Shown: positions 53,117 to 63,739 of the stretch, one piece after another | Position numbering within the stretch: the stretch's first letter is position 1 | Layout of the letters: every line of letters begins with the position of its first letter | Assembly (NCBI RefSeq): GCF_001704415.2 | Contig: NC_030826.1 | Span: forward strand, 57,679,362 to 57,743,361 | Reading direction: 5' to 3' | Length of the DNA stretch: 64,000 nt | DNA from: Capra hircus | Lineage: Eukaryota; Chordata; Mammalia; Artiodactyla; Bovidae | Notes under the pieces: generated by a model | The model's input: the letters and a program-made list of their open reading frames with translations, nothing else | What the model was told of the DNA's origin: nothing | Database searches by the model: none | Position numbers and translations under genes: made by a program

Positions 53117-53318
53117 GGGGCTTCCCCAGGTGGCTCAGACGGTAAAGAAACTGCCTGCGGTGCGGGGGACATGGATTCAATCCCTGCCTCGGGAAGATCC
53201 CCTGAAGAAGGGAATGGCAACCCACCCCAGTACTCTTGCCTGGAAAATCCCATGGGCAGGGGAGTCTAGCAGGCTACAGTTCAGGGGGCCGTATGCAGTC
53301 AGACACGGCTAAGAATGT
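53117..53318 (+). mobile_element. Bov-tA SINE
   Basis: 'gggcttccccaggtggctca' to 'cagacacggctaagaatgtc'. The B box is weakened ('ggattcaatccctgc'). Confidence 0.92.
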
Positions 53319-53421
53319 CTGCACGCAATTGCCATACACACTGACAGTGTCTTAAGGGCTGGAGGGTTGAGGTGGGGGGCAGACATACCCCCTCAAGGGG
53401 GAGAAGCAACGAGAAAAATGG

Positions 53422-53600
53422 CAGACGTTTATTAAGCACCGATTTCAGTGACTTTCACCTGTTAATCTGCGTCACTGTCAGCGAATCTCGTGGGCTTGGT
53501 CGTGAGCCCATCGCCAGGGTTAGACCCGGAAGGTGAGGCTCAGTACTAACCTGGGTGCCTGAGATCACGCATACTGTGAGCGGTGGAGCTGGTTGGCGCG
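53422..53600 (+). mobile_element. MIR SINE remnant
   Basis: 'agacgtttattaagcaccga', 'aaggtgaggctcagtactaa', 'gagatcacgcatactgtgag' and 'cggtggagctgg'. Confidence 0.6.
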
Positions 53601-53764
53601 ATGGTGTGATCCAAGCCCAGGCAGTTGTGTTCTGGAGCTCTCGAAGTTTCAAAGACAAGGACCAGCACCTCCGTCTGTGCTCCACGGTGGTGACTGTTGG
53701 TGTGGTTGGCAAGAGTCCTGCTAACTGTGACTCTGAAGAGAGAATCTGAAAGTCCACTCCAGCT

Positions 53765-54033
53765 GTGTGTGGGTGTGCGTGCATGGTGTGTGGGGGGTGT
53801 GTGTGTGTGCGTGTGTGTGGTGTGCGTGTGTGTGGGTGTGCATGTGTGTGTGCGCGTGTGTGGATGTGTGCGTGTGTGTGGATGTGGGTGTGTGTGCGCG
53901 CGCGTGTGTGCGTGTGCATGTGTGTGTGCGCGTGTGTGTGGGTGTGTGCGTGTGTGTGGATGTGTGTGTGTGCGTGTGTGTGTGGGTGTGCATGTGTGTG
54001 TATGGGGGGGTGTGGGTGTGTGTGTGTGTGCCA
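53765..54033. repeat. GT/CG alternating tract, about 270 bp
   Basis: Imperfect higher-order repeat built from 'gtgtgtggatgtgtgcgtgt', 'gtgtgtgggtgtgcatgtgt' and 'gcgcgcgtgtgtgc'. The G strand is +. Open frames on both strands (Cys/Val- or His/Thr-rich) are by-products. It sits directly before a Bov-tA. Confidence 0.97.
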
Positions 54034-54049
54034 CTATACAAGTAGCTCA

Positions 54050-54261
54050 GGGCTTCCCTGGTGGCTCAGACGGTAAAGAGTCTGCCTGCAATGCAGGAGA
54101 CCCGTGTTCTGTCCCTGGGTCAGGAAGATCCCCTGCAGAAGGCAATGGTAACCCACTCCAGTATCCTTGCCTGAGAAATCCCACAGACAGAAGAGCCTGG
54201 TGGCTACAGCCCACGGGGTCACAAAGAGTCAGATACGACAAACAGCTAACACGCACACACA
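54050..54261 (+). mobile_element. Bov-tA SINE, full length
   Basis: 'gggcttccctggtggctcag' to 'caaacagctaacacgcacac'. The B box is decayed ('gtgttctgtccctgg'). Confidence 0.93.
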
Positions 54262-54819
54262 GCTGTGTACCAGCTTCTTCCAAGGGAGAAATAAACCAGT
54301 CTTCGGTTATTTTTGCAGCCGGACCTCCAAAATTATACCAGTGGGTGAGGGCACCCCTCTTTTCTACGCTTGTGCAAATCTTGGCAAGAGAAAAGCCCTG
54401 AATGGCTTTCAGCAAAGCTGGTGCTGGGAATCCTAGGCAGAGAGTCTGAGCTGGGGGTGGTCCTGGGCAGGCGTAGCTCCCTGACATTGCTGGGATCTGT
54501 CGCCACCTAGTGGTTCCTCTCTGTATCAGCTCCGAAAAGAGCATCTCATCCCAGTATCCCCGACAGAAAGGCATCTGAAGGAGGACCCCCAGGGCTCTGA
54601 TTAGATGAGATGGTGGTCTTCCGTGGGCCCAGCCTGGGAAGGGCCAGTGGGCCTCGTGGAAGAGAACCCATACTTTGGGTTAGAATCACTTGCACCCCTG
54701 GATGCTGTGTGACTTTGTTAGTTTGCTTAAACTTCCCCCATCACCAGTTGCCCACGTGAAGGGAGGCTGGTGCTCCGGGTGGTTTGGGAATTAGAAGTAA
54801 TCAAGCCCCTGGTAACCCA
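54262..54819. other. Unique intergenic DNA, weak MIR
   Basis: 54,670-54,740 ('gatgctgtgtgactttgtta') could be MIR core. Nothing else was recognised. Confidence 0.45.
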
Positions 54820-55025
54820 AGGGCTTCCCGTGTGGCTCAGCTGGTAAAGAATCTCCCTGCAGTGCGGGAGACCTGGCTTTGATCCCTGGGCTGGGAAGAT
54901 CCCCTGGAGAAGGGAGAGGCTACCCACTCCAGTATTCTGGCCTGGAGAATTCCGTGGACTATACAGTCCATGGGGTCACAAAGAGTCAGACACGACTGAG
55001 TGACATTCACTTTACTCTCACTTTA
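54820..55025 (+). mobile_element. Bov-tA SINE, full length
   Basis: 'gggcttcccgtgtggctcag' to 'gagtgacattcactttactc'. The variant body 'ctatacagtccatggggtca' matches the 12,043 and 50,415 subfamily. Confidence 0.94.
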
Positions 55026-55164
55026 AGCCCTGGCACACAGGACTCCCTTTCATGAGAGCTCGTGGACTGAAACTGCGCAGCTTTCTGACGTCATCCTCTT
55101 GTATTGTTCCCAGGGCTGAGTGATGGTCTGGACGGGTTATCCGCCGGCTATATCAAGTACACTT

Positions 55165-55310
55165 TCCAAAACAAACTCTTTATTTTGAGATCGTTCTGGA
55201 TTTACCAAACAGTTGCAGAGTCAGTACAGAGGGTTCCTGGCCAGCCCTTGCCTGGTTTCTCCCACTGTTAACCCTCCGTAGCCCTGTTGTCAAAACTCAG
55301 ATGTTACCAT
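55165..55310. mobile_element. Old L1-related remnant
   Basis: 'cgttctggatttaccaaaca', 'cagagtcagtacagagggtt' and 'aaaactcagatgttacc' resemble 30,770-30,890. Confidence 0.4.
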
Positions 55311-55359
55311 GGTTGCAATGCCGTGTGTTGAACTACACGCTTTATTTGCGTATCACTAG

Positions 55360-55716
55360 GGAGAAGGCTCCTGAGAGCCCCTGGGACCGCAAGGAGATCC
55401 AACCAGTCCATTCTGAAGGAGATCAGCCCTGGGTGTTCTTTGGAAGGAATGATGCTAAAGCTGAAACTCCAGTACTTTGGCCACCTCATACGAAGAGTTG
55501 AGTCATTGGAAAAGACTCTGATGCTGGGAGGGATTGGGGGCAGGAGGAGAAGGGGACGACAGAGAATGAGATGGCTGGATGGCATCACTGACTCGATGGA
55601 CGTGAGTCTGAGTGAACTCTGGGTGTTGGTGATGGACAGGGAGGCCTGGCGTGCTGCGATTCATGGGGTCGCAAAGAGTCAGACACGACTTGAGTGACTG
55701 AACTGAACTGAATTGA
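55360..55716 (+). mobile_element. BovB 3' end, well preserved
   Basis: From 'agggagaaggctcctgagag' to 'gagtgactgaactgaactga'. A frame of 85 codons through the end of the RT ORF is open. Little damage, so fairly young. Confidence 0.94.
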
Positions 55717-56099
55717 GGTTTTTCACTAATGACTGCTTCCTGTTGGGGACCCAATTGGAAGCCCACATTCCATTTAGTCCTGTCTGATCTTGACGATCTT
55801 GGAGAGTACTGGTTATGTGTTTTGAAGAATGCCCTTCACTTTGGCTTTGTCCGATGTTTTCTCATAATAGCCTGGGGTTTGGGGGAGAACGCCACAGAGG
55901 TGAAGCGGCCCGTGGTGTCCTATCAGGGGCATGTGATGTCAGCATGACGTTGACCTCGATCGCTCGGATAGTGCGGTGGCTGCCTGGTTTCTCCACGGTA
56001 AATTTCTGCTTTTCTCGTTCCTCTGTTCCTTGGAAGAGTCACCAGGTACGGCCCATGCTCAGCAGGAGGGGATCAAGCTCATTTCCGAGTTTGTTGTTA
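55717..56099. other. Unique intergenic DNA
   Basis: Nothing recognised. Confidence 0.5.
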
Positions 56100-56307
56100 C
56101 AGTTCAGTTGATCTGATTCTTTGCGACCCCATGGACGGCAGCACGCCAGGCTGTCTCCCAGAGTTTGCTCAAGTTCATCTCCATTGAGTCGCTGATGCCA
56201 TCCCACCAACTCATCCTCTGCCGCCCCCTTCTCCTGTCCTCAATCTTTCCCAGCTTCAAGGTCTTTTCCAGTGAGTCAGCTCTTTGTATCAGGTGGCCAA
56301 TTTCCCA
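56100..56307 (-). mobile_element. BovB 3' end
   Basis: 'cagttcagttgatctgattc' to 'ttgtatcaggtggccaattt'. About 25 bp are deleted near 'cacgccaggctgtctcccag'. Confidence 0.9.
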
Positions 56308-56529
56308 GGGGGAGGTCCCTCCAAACAGTGTTTGGAATTCTTCTGCAAGGAACTTTTGTTTCTTCTCTCCCGTGAATTTATCTGTTCAACCCTGTATTTG
56401 TATCAGCATGGCTCACAGGTGCCTGTGAAAACCCATTTTCCTTGTCTTGATCATGGAATTGTTCCTTTCAAGCTTGGAGGGATTGTCTAGGTGTGGTTTG
56501 GGGTCTGAGTGCATCATCCTTGATCATTT

Positions 56530-56800
56530 CTTTTAGCTTTAGGTTTTTTTAATGTTTTTTTTTCTTTATTGTGGTGAGAGTCACGCAGTATAAACATACT
56601 GTTGTAACCGTATTTAACTGTACGCTTAGTTCAGTTCCACCAAGTACATTCCCATCGTGTGCGACGCTCACCGTCACCCGTCTCCCAGATTTTTCACCTT
56701 CCTACACTGCAGCTGGGTCCCCTTTAAACACTCAGTGCCCATCACCCTGCCCTTTCCCGTGCCTGGCAGCCATCAGTGTACCTGCTGGCTCATGAATCTG
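56530..56800. mobile_element. Old L1-related remnant
   Basis: 'ttctttattgtggtgagagt', 'actgtacgcttagttcagtt', 'ccaccaagtacattcccatc' and 'gcctggcagccatcagtgta'. Same family as 31,085 and 47,925. Confidence 0.45.
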
Positions 56801-57311
56801 ACTGTTCAGTTCTGGGTGTTTTTTTAAGCCCACAATAACATGCAGGTCCAATTACTCGCTTGGATTAGGACTTGGGGGCTCTGTCGGTGGCAGGCCCTGG
56901 CGAAGCCCCTTTGCGGTGGCTGGGGATTTCGGTGCCTCTTTGGGACAAGCAGCGGGCTCAGTGGCCTCCCCACCATCCTGCCTGGAAATCCTGGCCCTGC
57001 TCTTACTGCGGCGCCTTCGGGAGGGTCAGGGCTCGGTCCTGCACAAAGGCAGAGGCGGGAATGGGAGAGCGTGCCTATCTCTGCAGCCACCGAAGCTCCT
57101 GCTGTTGCTTAACCCTGAGGAAGACATCCATTCCAGCTTCCTGTGGGATACTGATTTAACTTGTTTGACCTTCACGGGAAATAATTTTTCTTATTTGTTT
57201 CAACTTTTTGAGGAGCTGCTTCCTGGGACCCTTTATGGACCACTTGCACAGAGGTGTAACCCTCTCCTGCACACTCACACCCTTTTGTGTTTTTGTGGCT
57301 ACGATTTCACT
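56801..57311. other. Unique intergenic DNA
   Basis: Several overlapping + strand frames (88-141 aa) in different registers. No splice borders were seen. Confidence 0.5.
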
Positions 57312-57520
57312 TGCTGTGCTCCGTCGCTGAGTCATGTCTGACTCTTTGCTGACCTCATGGACTGCAGCCCGCCAGGCTCCTCTGTCCATGGGATTCTCCA
57401 GGCGAGAATCCTGCAAGCGCCTCCAGGGCATCTTCCCAACACAGGGGTCTAACCCGCCTCTCCCGAGTCTCCTGCTTTGCGGGCAGGTGGATTCCTTACC
57501 CTGAACCTCGTGGGGAGCCC
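57312..57520 (-). mobile_element. Bov-tA SINE, diverged
   Basis: Antisense from 'gctccgtcgctgagtcatgt' to 'gaacctcgtggggagccc'. The antisense B box is changed to 'aggggtctaaccc'. Confidence 0.9.
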
Positions 57521-58389
57521 ACGCCAGTCTTGAGAAGGGTGTTCTGGGTGCCTGCGTTCATGGAATGCTGCACAGCCAGCCTGGACGTTGCATGTTCACC
57601 TTCTGTTTGTTTTAAAATAAGAACAATTCTCACCTGCCACATCATAAAATATGTTTGGGGCAGGATGTCCTCACTGAGTGACCTTGGGCAAAATATATGA
57701 GTCATCGGTGAAACGGAAAAAATAACACCTGTGTCTTTAGGAGAAATGAATGAAAGCTCAGGCTTCTCACACTGCAGGGCTAAAACGATTTATGGTAGCT
57801 TATCACAGCCTCACCTATAAAGGCAATTAGAATAGAGAGTACATCGGATTAACCTTCAGGAACCCTTTAACTCCCCTCCAGAGGGCTGTGCTCAGCCTTG
57901 GGAGGCAGAGATGAATAAAAACGGACTCCTCTGTCTCAGCTCAGAAGGTTTCAATGGATTCTTGGGTCCGATGGGTGCGGGTTGAGATTTGGCTCTGTTA
58001 GGAAAGCGGAGGGCAGAGAGCTGGGCGGGAGGGACTGTCCAGCCTCGCAGACCAGGGTGAACGCGTCATTCTGAGAAGTCCCCATCCAGGGAGCTCTCGG
58101 GGTTCAGGGGTTCCCCCCTCACCCCCAGGACTCAGCGTGGGGTTATACTCACTGATATAGGACTCATTCCAGTGGAGGGAGAAAAAGCACAATCAGGAAA
58201 GGGAAAAGGCCTGGGGGTGCTGGGGTCTGGAGGAAACTGGGCACACGCTTCCAGGAGTCCTTGTCTCTGGGGGGAAGGGTCAGCAGAACATGCTGCCCCC
58301 CATAGCGGCCAGGAGCCACACGTCGCCTGGGGCAGGTCTGCGGCCGCTCGTGTGAACCCACTTAGAGGTGCTCTCGGTGGAGCACGTGG
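57521..58389. other. Unique DNA with clustered factor-like motifs
   Basis: 57,770-57,880 contains 'acgatttatggtagcttatc', 'aaaggcaattagaatagaga' and 'catcggattaacc'. A possible conserved enhancer (see findings). Nothing else was recognised. Confidence 0.45.
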
Positions 58390-58597
58390 GGCTTCCCTGG
58401 GGGCTCAGATGGTAAAGAGTCTTCCTGCAGTGTGGGAGACCCGGGTTTGATCCCTGGGTCGGGAAGATGCCCCGGAGAAGGGCATACATGGCAACCCACT
58501 CCAGTATTCTTGCCTGGGAAACCCCATGGACAGAGGAGCCTGGCGGGCTACAGTCCACGGGGTCGTGAAGAGTCGGACACGACTGAGCGACTGATGG
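58390..58597 (+). mobile_element. Bov-tA SINE, full length
   Basis: 'gggcttccctgggggctcag' to 'cacgactgagcgactgatgg'. The B box is 'gggtttgatccctgg'. A 5-bp 'atacatgg' insertion lies before the Bov-A half. Confidence 0.94.
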
Positions 58598-58684
58598 TCC
58601 TTCCACTTTTCCAGCAGATCGTGCAACCAGGTTTCAAAGGCTGAGTGTGGAGAAAGCCGCAGAGTAGCTGACGGATGATTCTCT

Positions 58685-58917
58685 TCTTTTCTTTTGGCGG
58701 CCCTGGGTCTTCGCTGCTCTGCGGGGCTTTGTCTCTGTGGGGACGGGGCTGCTCTCCTCGCAGGGGCTTCCCTTGTTGCCGAGCTCGGGCTTCAGAGGCT
58801 CTGCTGCATGGGCTTCCTTGCTGCTCAGCTTGTGGGATCTTCCCGGGCCAGGGATTGAACGCACGTCCCCTGCATTGGCAGGCAGATTCTTAACCACCGG
58901 ATGACCAGGGAAGTCCG
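58685..58917 (-). mobile_element. CHR-1 SINE
   Basis: 'ttttggcggccctgggtctt', 'gcggggctttgtctctgtgg', 'gggatcttcccgggccaggg' and 'cggatgaccagggaagtccg'. Confidence 0.88.
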
Positions 58918-59048
58918 CTCGTGAATAATATTTTAAATATATTAATTTTATGCTGAAACAATGATATTTGAGATATGTTGGATTAAATAAATATGATTAA
59001 AATGAATTTCAGCTGTTTCTGTTTAGTTCTTCAATGCGACTTGGACGT

Positions 59049-59264
59049 GGTCAGTCGCTCAGTTGTGTCCGACTCTTTGGGACCCCATGGACTGTACCCC
59101 GCCAGGCTCCTCCGTCCATGGGATTTCTCAGGCAAGAATACTGGAGTGGGCTGCCATCTCCTTCTCCAGGGGCTCTTCCCAGCCCAAGGATCTTCCCTAC
59201 CCGTGTCTCCTGAATCTCCTGTGTTGCAGGCAGAGTCTTTAGTGCTGAGCCACTGGGGAAGCCC
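59049..59264 (-). mobile_element. Bov-tA SINE, rearranged head
   Basis: Antisense from 'tggtcagtcgctcagttgtg' to 'gagccactggggaagcccca'. The B box area is altered ('caaggatcttccctaccc'). Confidence 0.92.
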
Positions 59265-59324
59265 CACCAGAATGTTTACGATTACACAGGAGCTGACGCT
59301 TTACTTCTCTTGGTCAGGATTTTC

Positions 59325-59490
59325 TTGTGTTGGGCACTGTTCTAAGCCTTTTCGCCCCCTCACCACCACCCTCCAAGGGATGTCCCATCCTTGTCCTATG
59401 ATCTAGACAAGAAAACGGAAGCCTGGAGAAATGTTGTAAGATCCCCCAACCGTGGCAACAGGATAAATAGAACGAGATTTGTGCCCAGGG
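59325..59490 (+). mobile_element. MIR SINE remnant
   Basis: 'tgttgggcactgttctaagc', 'gacaagaaaacggaagcctg' and 'gatttgtgcccagg' follow MIR order. Confidence 0.6.
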
Positions 59491-60304
59491 TGTTGGTGTC
59501 CAGTTCCAAAACCCACCCTCTTGCCCAGTGCCCTCTGTTGTCTTTTAAGATGTTGGTGCTCTCAGAGAACTCACCACATAGCCAGCCTCTGAAACTAGAA
59601 ATAAATACTACTGTTGTAGGGTTTGAATAGTGCTGTGATCCAGCTATATACAGGAGGCACAGATAATTGGTTCTGATCTCTGAAGGAATCCCGGCAGGCT
59701 TCCAAGAGGAGGTGACATTTGGATGGGGCTCTGAAGGTGGTTGGTAGAGAAAGGGATGGGCATTCTAGGTCGTGGGCTCCTGTGTGCAGAAGCACAGAGG
59801 GGAGAGGAAGAGCTTTGGGATATCTGAGAAGATCGTTTAGGGGAGAAGCCTTCAGGGAGTTCAGGGGGAGACGTGCAAACACGTGCCTGACAGGAGCCTG
59901 AGGATCCTGGGCTTTGTGGTTCGGTTGAACTTCATACTGACGGGAAAGGATTTTAAGTAGAGAAATAGCACCATCAAGGGGAGATGGTTTGGGGGTGCTC
60001 AGCCTTCTGGGAGGAGGATGGGTTGAGGGCAGTGGGGAAGCCCCTCATTTAGGAGACTGGTCAGGGGTCCAAGGGCGAGATCACGAGGACCTGGGCACAA
60101 GGGGGAGAGGAGGGTGTGGACTGAGGGGGATGCTAGGTGTGGATCCACGGAGATTGATGGTGCGGCAGAGGGTGGATTCGAGATGGATCCTGGGTGTCTT
60201 ATCCATGCTGAATAGTCAGTGGTGCCATCTAGAAACTGGCAGAGAAAAAGGGAGGGGGCGGGCTTGTGGTGGTGGGGAGAGCACTTTTAAGCTTTTTAGT
60301 TTGT
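59491..60304. other. Intergenic DNA, likely old dispersed repeat
   Basis: 59,690-60,120 ('gcttccaagaggaggtgaca', 'gtgtgcagaagcacagaggg', 'aagtagagaaatagcaccat', 'aggagactggtcaggggtcc') is typical of an old purine-rich mammalian repeat. Family not determined. Confidence 0.4.
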
Positions 60305-60763
60305 ACTGGGGTATGGTTTTCCCAGTGGTCATGTATGGATGTGAGAGTTGTACTGTGAAGAAAGCTGAGTGCCGAAGAATTGATGCTTTTGGGCTCTGGT
60401 GTTGGAGAAGACTCTTGAGAGTCCCTTGGACTGCAAGGAGATCCAGCCAGTCCATTCTGAAGGAGATCAGCCCTGGGATTTCTTTGGAAGGAATGATGCT
60501 AAAGCTGAAGCTCCAGTACTTTGGCCACCTCATGCGAAGGGTTTACTCATTGGAAAAGACTCTGATGCTGGGAGGGATTGGGGGCAGGAGGAGAAGGGGA
60601 CGACAGAGGATGAGATGGCTAGATGGCATCACTGACTCGATGGATGTGAGTTTGAGTGAACTCCAGGAGTTGGGGATGGACAGGGAGGCCTGGCGTGCTG
60701 CGATTCATGGGGTCGCAAAGAGTCAGACATGACTGAGCGACTGAACTGAACTGAACTGAACTG
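60305..60763 (+). mobile_element. BovB 3' end, open frame intact
   Basis: From 'actggggtatggttttccca' to 'gactgaactgaactgaactg'. The last 140 or so codons of the RT ORF are uninterrupted to GVAKSQT and fuse by chance to an upstream open frame that starts at 59,989. One of the youngest BovB copies here. Confidence 0.95.
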
Positions 60764-60774
60764 GTAGCGGCTGA

Positions 60775-61291
60775 ACAACGTTGTGATAGTTTCAGGCACA
60801 CAGCGACCGGACTCAGCCATGCATATGCACGCATCCACCCTCCCCCTGGACTCCCCTCCCATCCAGGCCGCCGCCCAGCACGGAGCAGAGTTCCCTGCGC
60901 TGTACAGGAGGTCCTTGTTGGTTATCCGTTTAAAATCTGGCGGTGTGTCCATGTCAACCCCGAACTCCCTAACCATCCCTCCCCCACCCAATCCTTTCCC
61001 TACCCTCAGTCACCATGAGCTCACTCCTAGCCTGGGAGTCTGTTTGCCTTTTGTAAATAACTTCATTTGTATCGTTTCTTTTTAGATTCTGCATATAAGG
61101 GATGTCATTCGCTATTTCTCCTTCTCTGTCTGACTTTCTGAGTTACTTCACTCAGCGTGACAACCTCTAGGGCCATCCCGTGTTGCTGCACACGGCATTG
61201 TTTTGCTCTTTTTGGTGGCTGAGTAATATTCCTTGGTATACGTGTTCCGCATCTTGTTTATCCATTCCTCTGTCGTTGAACATTTTCACGG
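60775..61291 (-). mobile_element. L1 3' end, about 515 bp
   Basis: Antisense, with 'agagttccctgcgctgtaca', 'ggaggtccttgttggttatc', 'cattcgctatttctccttct', 'ttcactcagcgtgacaacct' and 'gtggctgagtaatattcctt'. It lies right next to the BovB tail. Confidence 0.92.
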
Positions 61292-61449
61292 GGGAGGAGT
61301 GCTTTGAGACAAGATGAGTTTCTGGGAGGGCCCCCTGGGTGAGGTGACTCTGTTAAGTGCTGGAAATAGTCATCTAGCGCTCAGGCCACAGAGGTGGTCA
61401 GCTCAGGGCTGACCATGGCTCTCAGTGATTAGGGAGCCCAGGGACGTAG

Positions 61450-61520
61450 CCTCCTACTAAGCACACTGCGCATATCATCTCATTTAACCTTCTGAGTCAC
61501 TGGTGGTGTATAACCCTAAT
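61450..61520 (+). mobile_element. MIR SINE fragment
   Basis: 'cgcatatcatctcatttaac' and 'cttctgagtcactggtggtg' are MIR-like. Short. Confidence 0.45.
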
Positions 61521-61524
61521 CATG

Positions 61525-61886
61525 CGGAATTGATGCTTTTGAACTGTGGTGTTGGAGAAGGCTTTTGAGAGTCTCTTGGACTGCAAGGAGATCCAACCAA
61601 TCCATCCTAAAGGAAGTCAACCCTGAATATTCACTGGAAGGACTGATGCTGAAGGTGAAACTCCAGTATTTTGGTCATCTGATGTGAGCAGCTGACTCAT
61701 TGGAAAAGTCCCTGATGTTGGGAAAGCTTGAAGGCAAGAGAGGAAGGAGGCGACAGAGGATGAGATGGTTGGATGGCATCATCGACTCAATGGACATGAG
61801 TCTGAGCAAACTCCGGGAGACAGTGGAGGACAGGGGAGCCTGGTGTGCTGCGGTCCATGGTGTCGGACACAACCGAGCAACAGGCA
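61525..61886 (+). mobile_element. BovB 3' end
   Basis: From 'gcggaattgatgcttttgaa' to 'cggacacaaccgagcaacag'. Stops and a 12-bp gap at 'ccatggtgtcggacac' show it is decayed. Confidence 0.93.
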
Positions 61887-62194
61887 CAGTGCAGGAGAGA
61901 CCGTGAGCTCAGGGAGGGCCACTGGACGGCTGGTGGCCACACAGCTCTTAACCAGGGGCCAGGGCTGAAACCTCAGGTTTCCCTCGTCTCTGCGTTTACT
62001 CTCATTCCTCTGCCCGTGCTCACCAGGACGTTTTGGAAACAAGACACAAATTCCAGCCACGAGGGTCAGAGAGAGAGTGGCTGGATGGCAGGAGAGAAGC
62101 CGGAAGACTGTAGCATGCTCCTGGTCTCCAGGGCGAGGAGCACCAAGGCCACGGAGGACTCTGTGCTTAGCGCTCGTCATAGGATGATGTTTTC
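61887..62194. other. Unique intergenic DNA
   Basis: Nothing recognised. Confidence 0.5.
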
Positions 62195-62396
62195 ACTCAC
62201 TAGGTAGTATCTGACTCTCTGCGACCCCATGGACTGTAGCCCACCAGGCTCCTCTGTCCATGGAATTTCCCAATCAAGAATACTGGAGTGGATTGCCATT
62301 TACTCCTCCAGGGGATCTTCCCGACCCAGGGAGTGAACCCCAGTCTCCTGCATTGGCAGGTGGGTTCCTTACCACTGAGCTACCCGGGAAGCCCCC
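62195..62396 (-). mobile_element. Bov-tA SINE, full length
   Basis: Antisense from 'cactcactaggtagtatctg' to 'gagctacccgggaagccccc'. Confidence 0.92.
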
Positions 62397-62765
62397 TGTC
62401 ATTGGGTGACCTTGAGCCAAAGCAGTTTTGAGGGTGCTGGGCGTGGATGGCAGTTGCAGAGGCTGGAGCAGTGGCCTGGAGGAGCGGATGCAGCGATTCA
62501 GGAAGCCCAGCTGCAAGGGAGATCGGGGAGCAGAGGAAGCTCTACCCCGGAGGCAACAAAGGGCCAGCCCCGCACCTCCACGGACCCTCCACGCCCTGCA
62601 CCGGACTGTGTATTTAAACCCTCACGTGTATTTATAACCTCATTGTTTTTCTTAAAGAAGCTGTCCCTCCCTTCAGAAAAATGTCCATGCTTCAGGTCCA
62701 GCAAAACCTGGATCCGTCCTTAGGAGGGGGAGCTGAGTTGAAAGATGGAATTGAGGAAGCAGTCA
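62397..62765. other. Unique intergenic DNA
   Basis: Nothing recognised. Confidence 0.5.
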
Positions 62766-62935
62766 GCCCAGGAGCCAGCTCCAGGCTCTGAGTTCCAGGC
62801 CTGGCTTTATCTCTTGCCAGCTGCAGACCTGGGCAAGTTATTTAACCTCTGGGCACTTCCCTTTCCTTTTCTGTAAAACAGAAACCATAAAAGTGCCCAT
62901 CTTCTAAGGTGGCTGAAAAGATTCAGGGAGATGCT
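62766..62935 (+). mobile_element. MIR SINE
   Basis: 'ttccaggcctggctttatct', 'gacctgggcaagttatttaa', 'cctctgggcacttccctttc' and 'ggctgaaaagattcagggag': the best MIR in the window. Confidence 0.8.
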
Positions 62936-62961
62936 CAATGCCTTTGCTATGGTTTCCTGTT

Positions 62962-63224
62962 ATATAATATTCTTATTAATATGTATATTCCTGCTGGTGT
63001 TCTAAGGATTTTTTTGTTCTGTTTTCCTGTGGAATTCTCCAGGCAAGAATACTGGAGTGGGTAGCTATTCCCTTCTCCAGGGGGTTTTCCTGACCCAGGG
63101 ATTGAGCCCCCATCTCCTGCATTGGCAGGTGGATTCTTTACCACTGAGCCACCTGGGAGGCTCATATAATACTCTTATTAATATGTATATTCCTGCTGGT
63201 GTTCTGAGGATTTTTTCCTCCTGT
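62962..63224. repeat. Long direct repeats (about 60 bp) flanking a SINE
   Basis: Left copy 62,962-63,026 and right copy 63,164-63,224 share 'atataata.tcttattaat', 'atgtatattcctgctggtgt' and 'tct.aggatttttt' with about two substitutions in the first 50 bases. Between them is an antisense Bov-tA. Confidence 0.93.
63028..63163 (-). mobile_element. Bov-tA SINE, tail lost
   Basis: Antisense, from 'gtggaattctccaggcaaga' to 'gagccacctgggaggctc'. The last 60 bp or so of the SINE (its 3' tail) are absent, which is unusual for an element made by target-primed insertion. Confidence 0.92.
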
Positions 63225-63520
63225 GTCAGCTTCCTTCAGTGGTCTACGATGGAGACCACTTGTTCTTCAGTTAGTGACCCCATAATCCCAACATTTGTCT
63301 CTTTTTATTATTGACAATTCTAATTTTTATTGTGGGCAACAATAAAAAGACAAACACGAAAAACAAAACCCCTAAAATCTACTGATTGGAGAGCTCGGTG
63401 ATGGACTAGGAGTGAGAGGTTCATGAAAGGACCACAGGCAGGTTTAGCTCTAAGTAAGAGGGTTTTCAGCTAGATGTCTCAGTCGAGTCGTAAAAGGACC
63501 CAGCAACCTCATTACTTTGC
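63225..63520. other. Unique intergenic DNA
   Basis: AT-rich, with an A-rich patch at 63,337-63,375. Nothing recognised. Confidence 0.5.
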
Positions 63521-63727
63521 CTTCCCTGGTGGCTCAGATGGTAAAGAATCTGCCTACAGTGCGGAAGACCGGGGTTCAATCCCTGGGTCGGGAAGATCCC
63601 CTGGAGAAGAGAACGGCTACCCACTCCAGTATTCTGGCCTGGAGAATCCCATGGACAGAGGAGCCTGGTGGGCTACAGCCCGTGGGGTCACAAAGGGTCA
63701 GACACGACTGATCAACTAACACTTCAG
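63521..63727 (+). mobile_element. Bov-tA SINE, full length
   Basis: 'gccttccctggtggctcaga' to 'cacgactgatcaactaacac', with a good B box ('gggttcaatccctgg'). Confidence 0.94.
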
Positions 63728-63739
63728 TCCCACGAAAAA

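Noticed and set aside
53697..54401. Cys/Val-rich and His/Thr-rich long frames
   Set aside because: Direct translation of the GT/CG tract and the adjacent SINE.
59989..60732. 247-codon + strand frame
   Set aside because: The second half is the BovB RT C-terminus and the first half is unique DNA open by chance. Not a host gene or a functional transposon.
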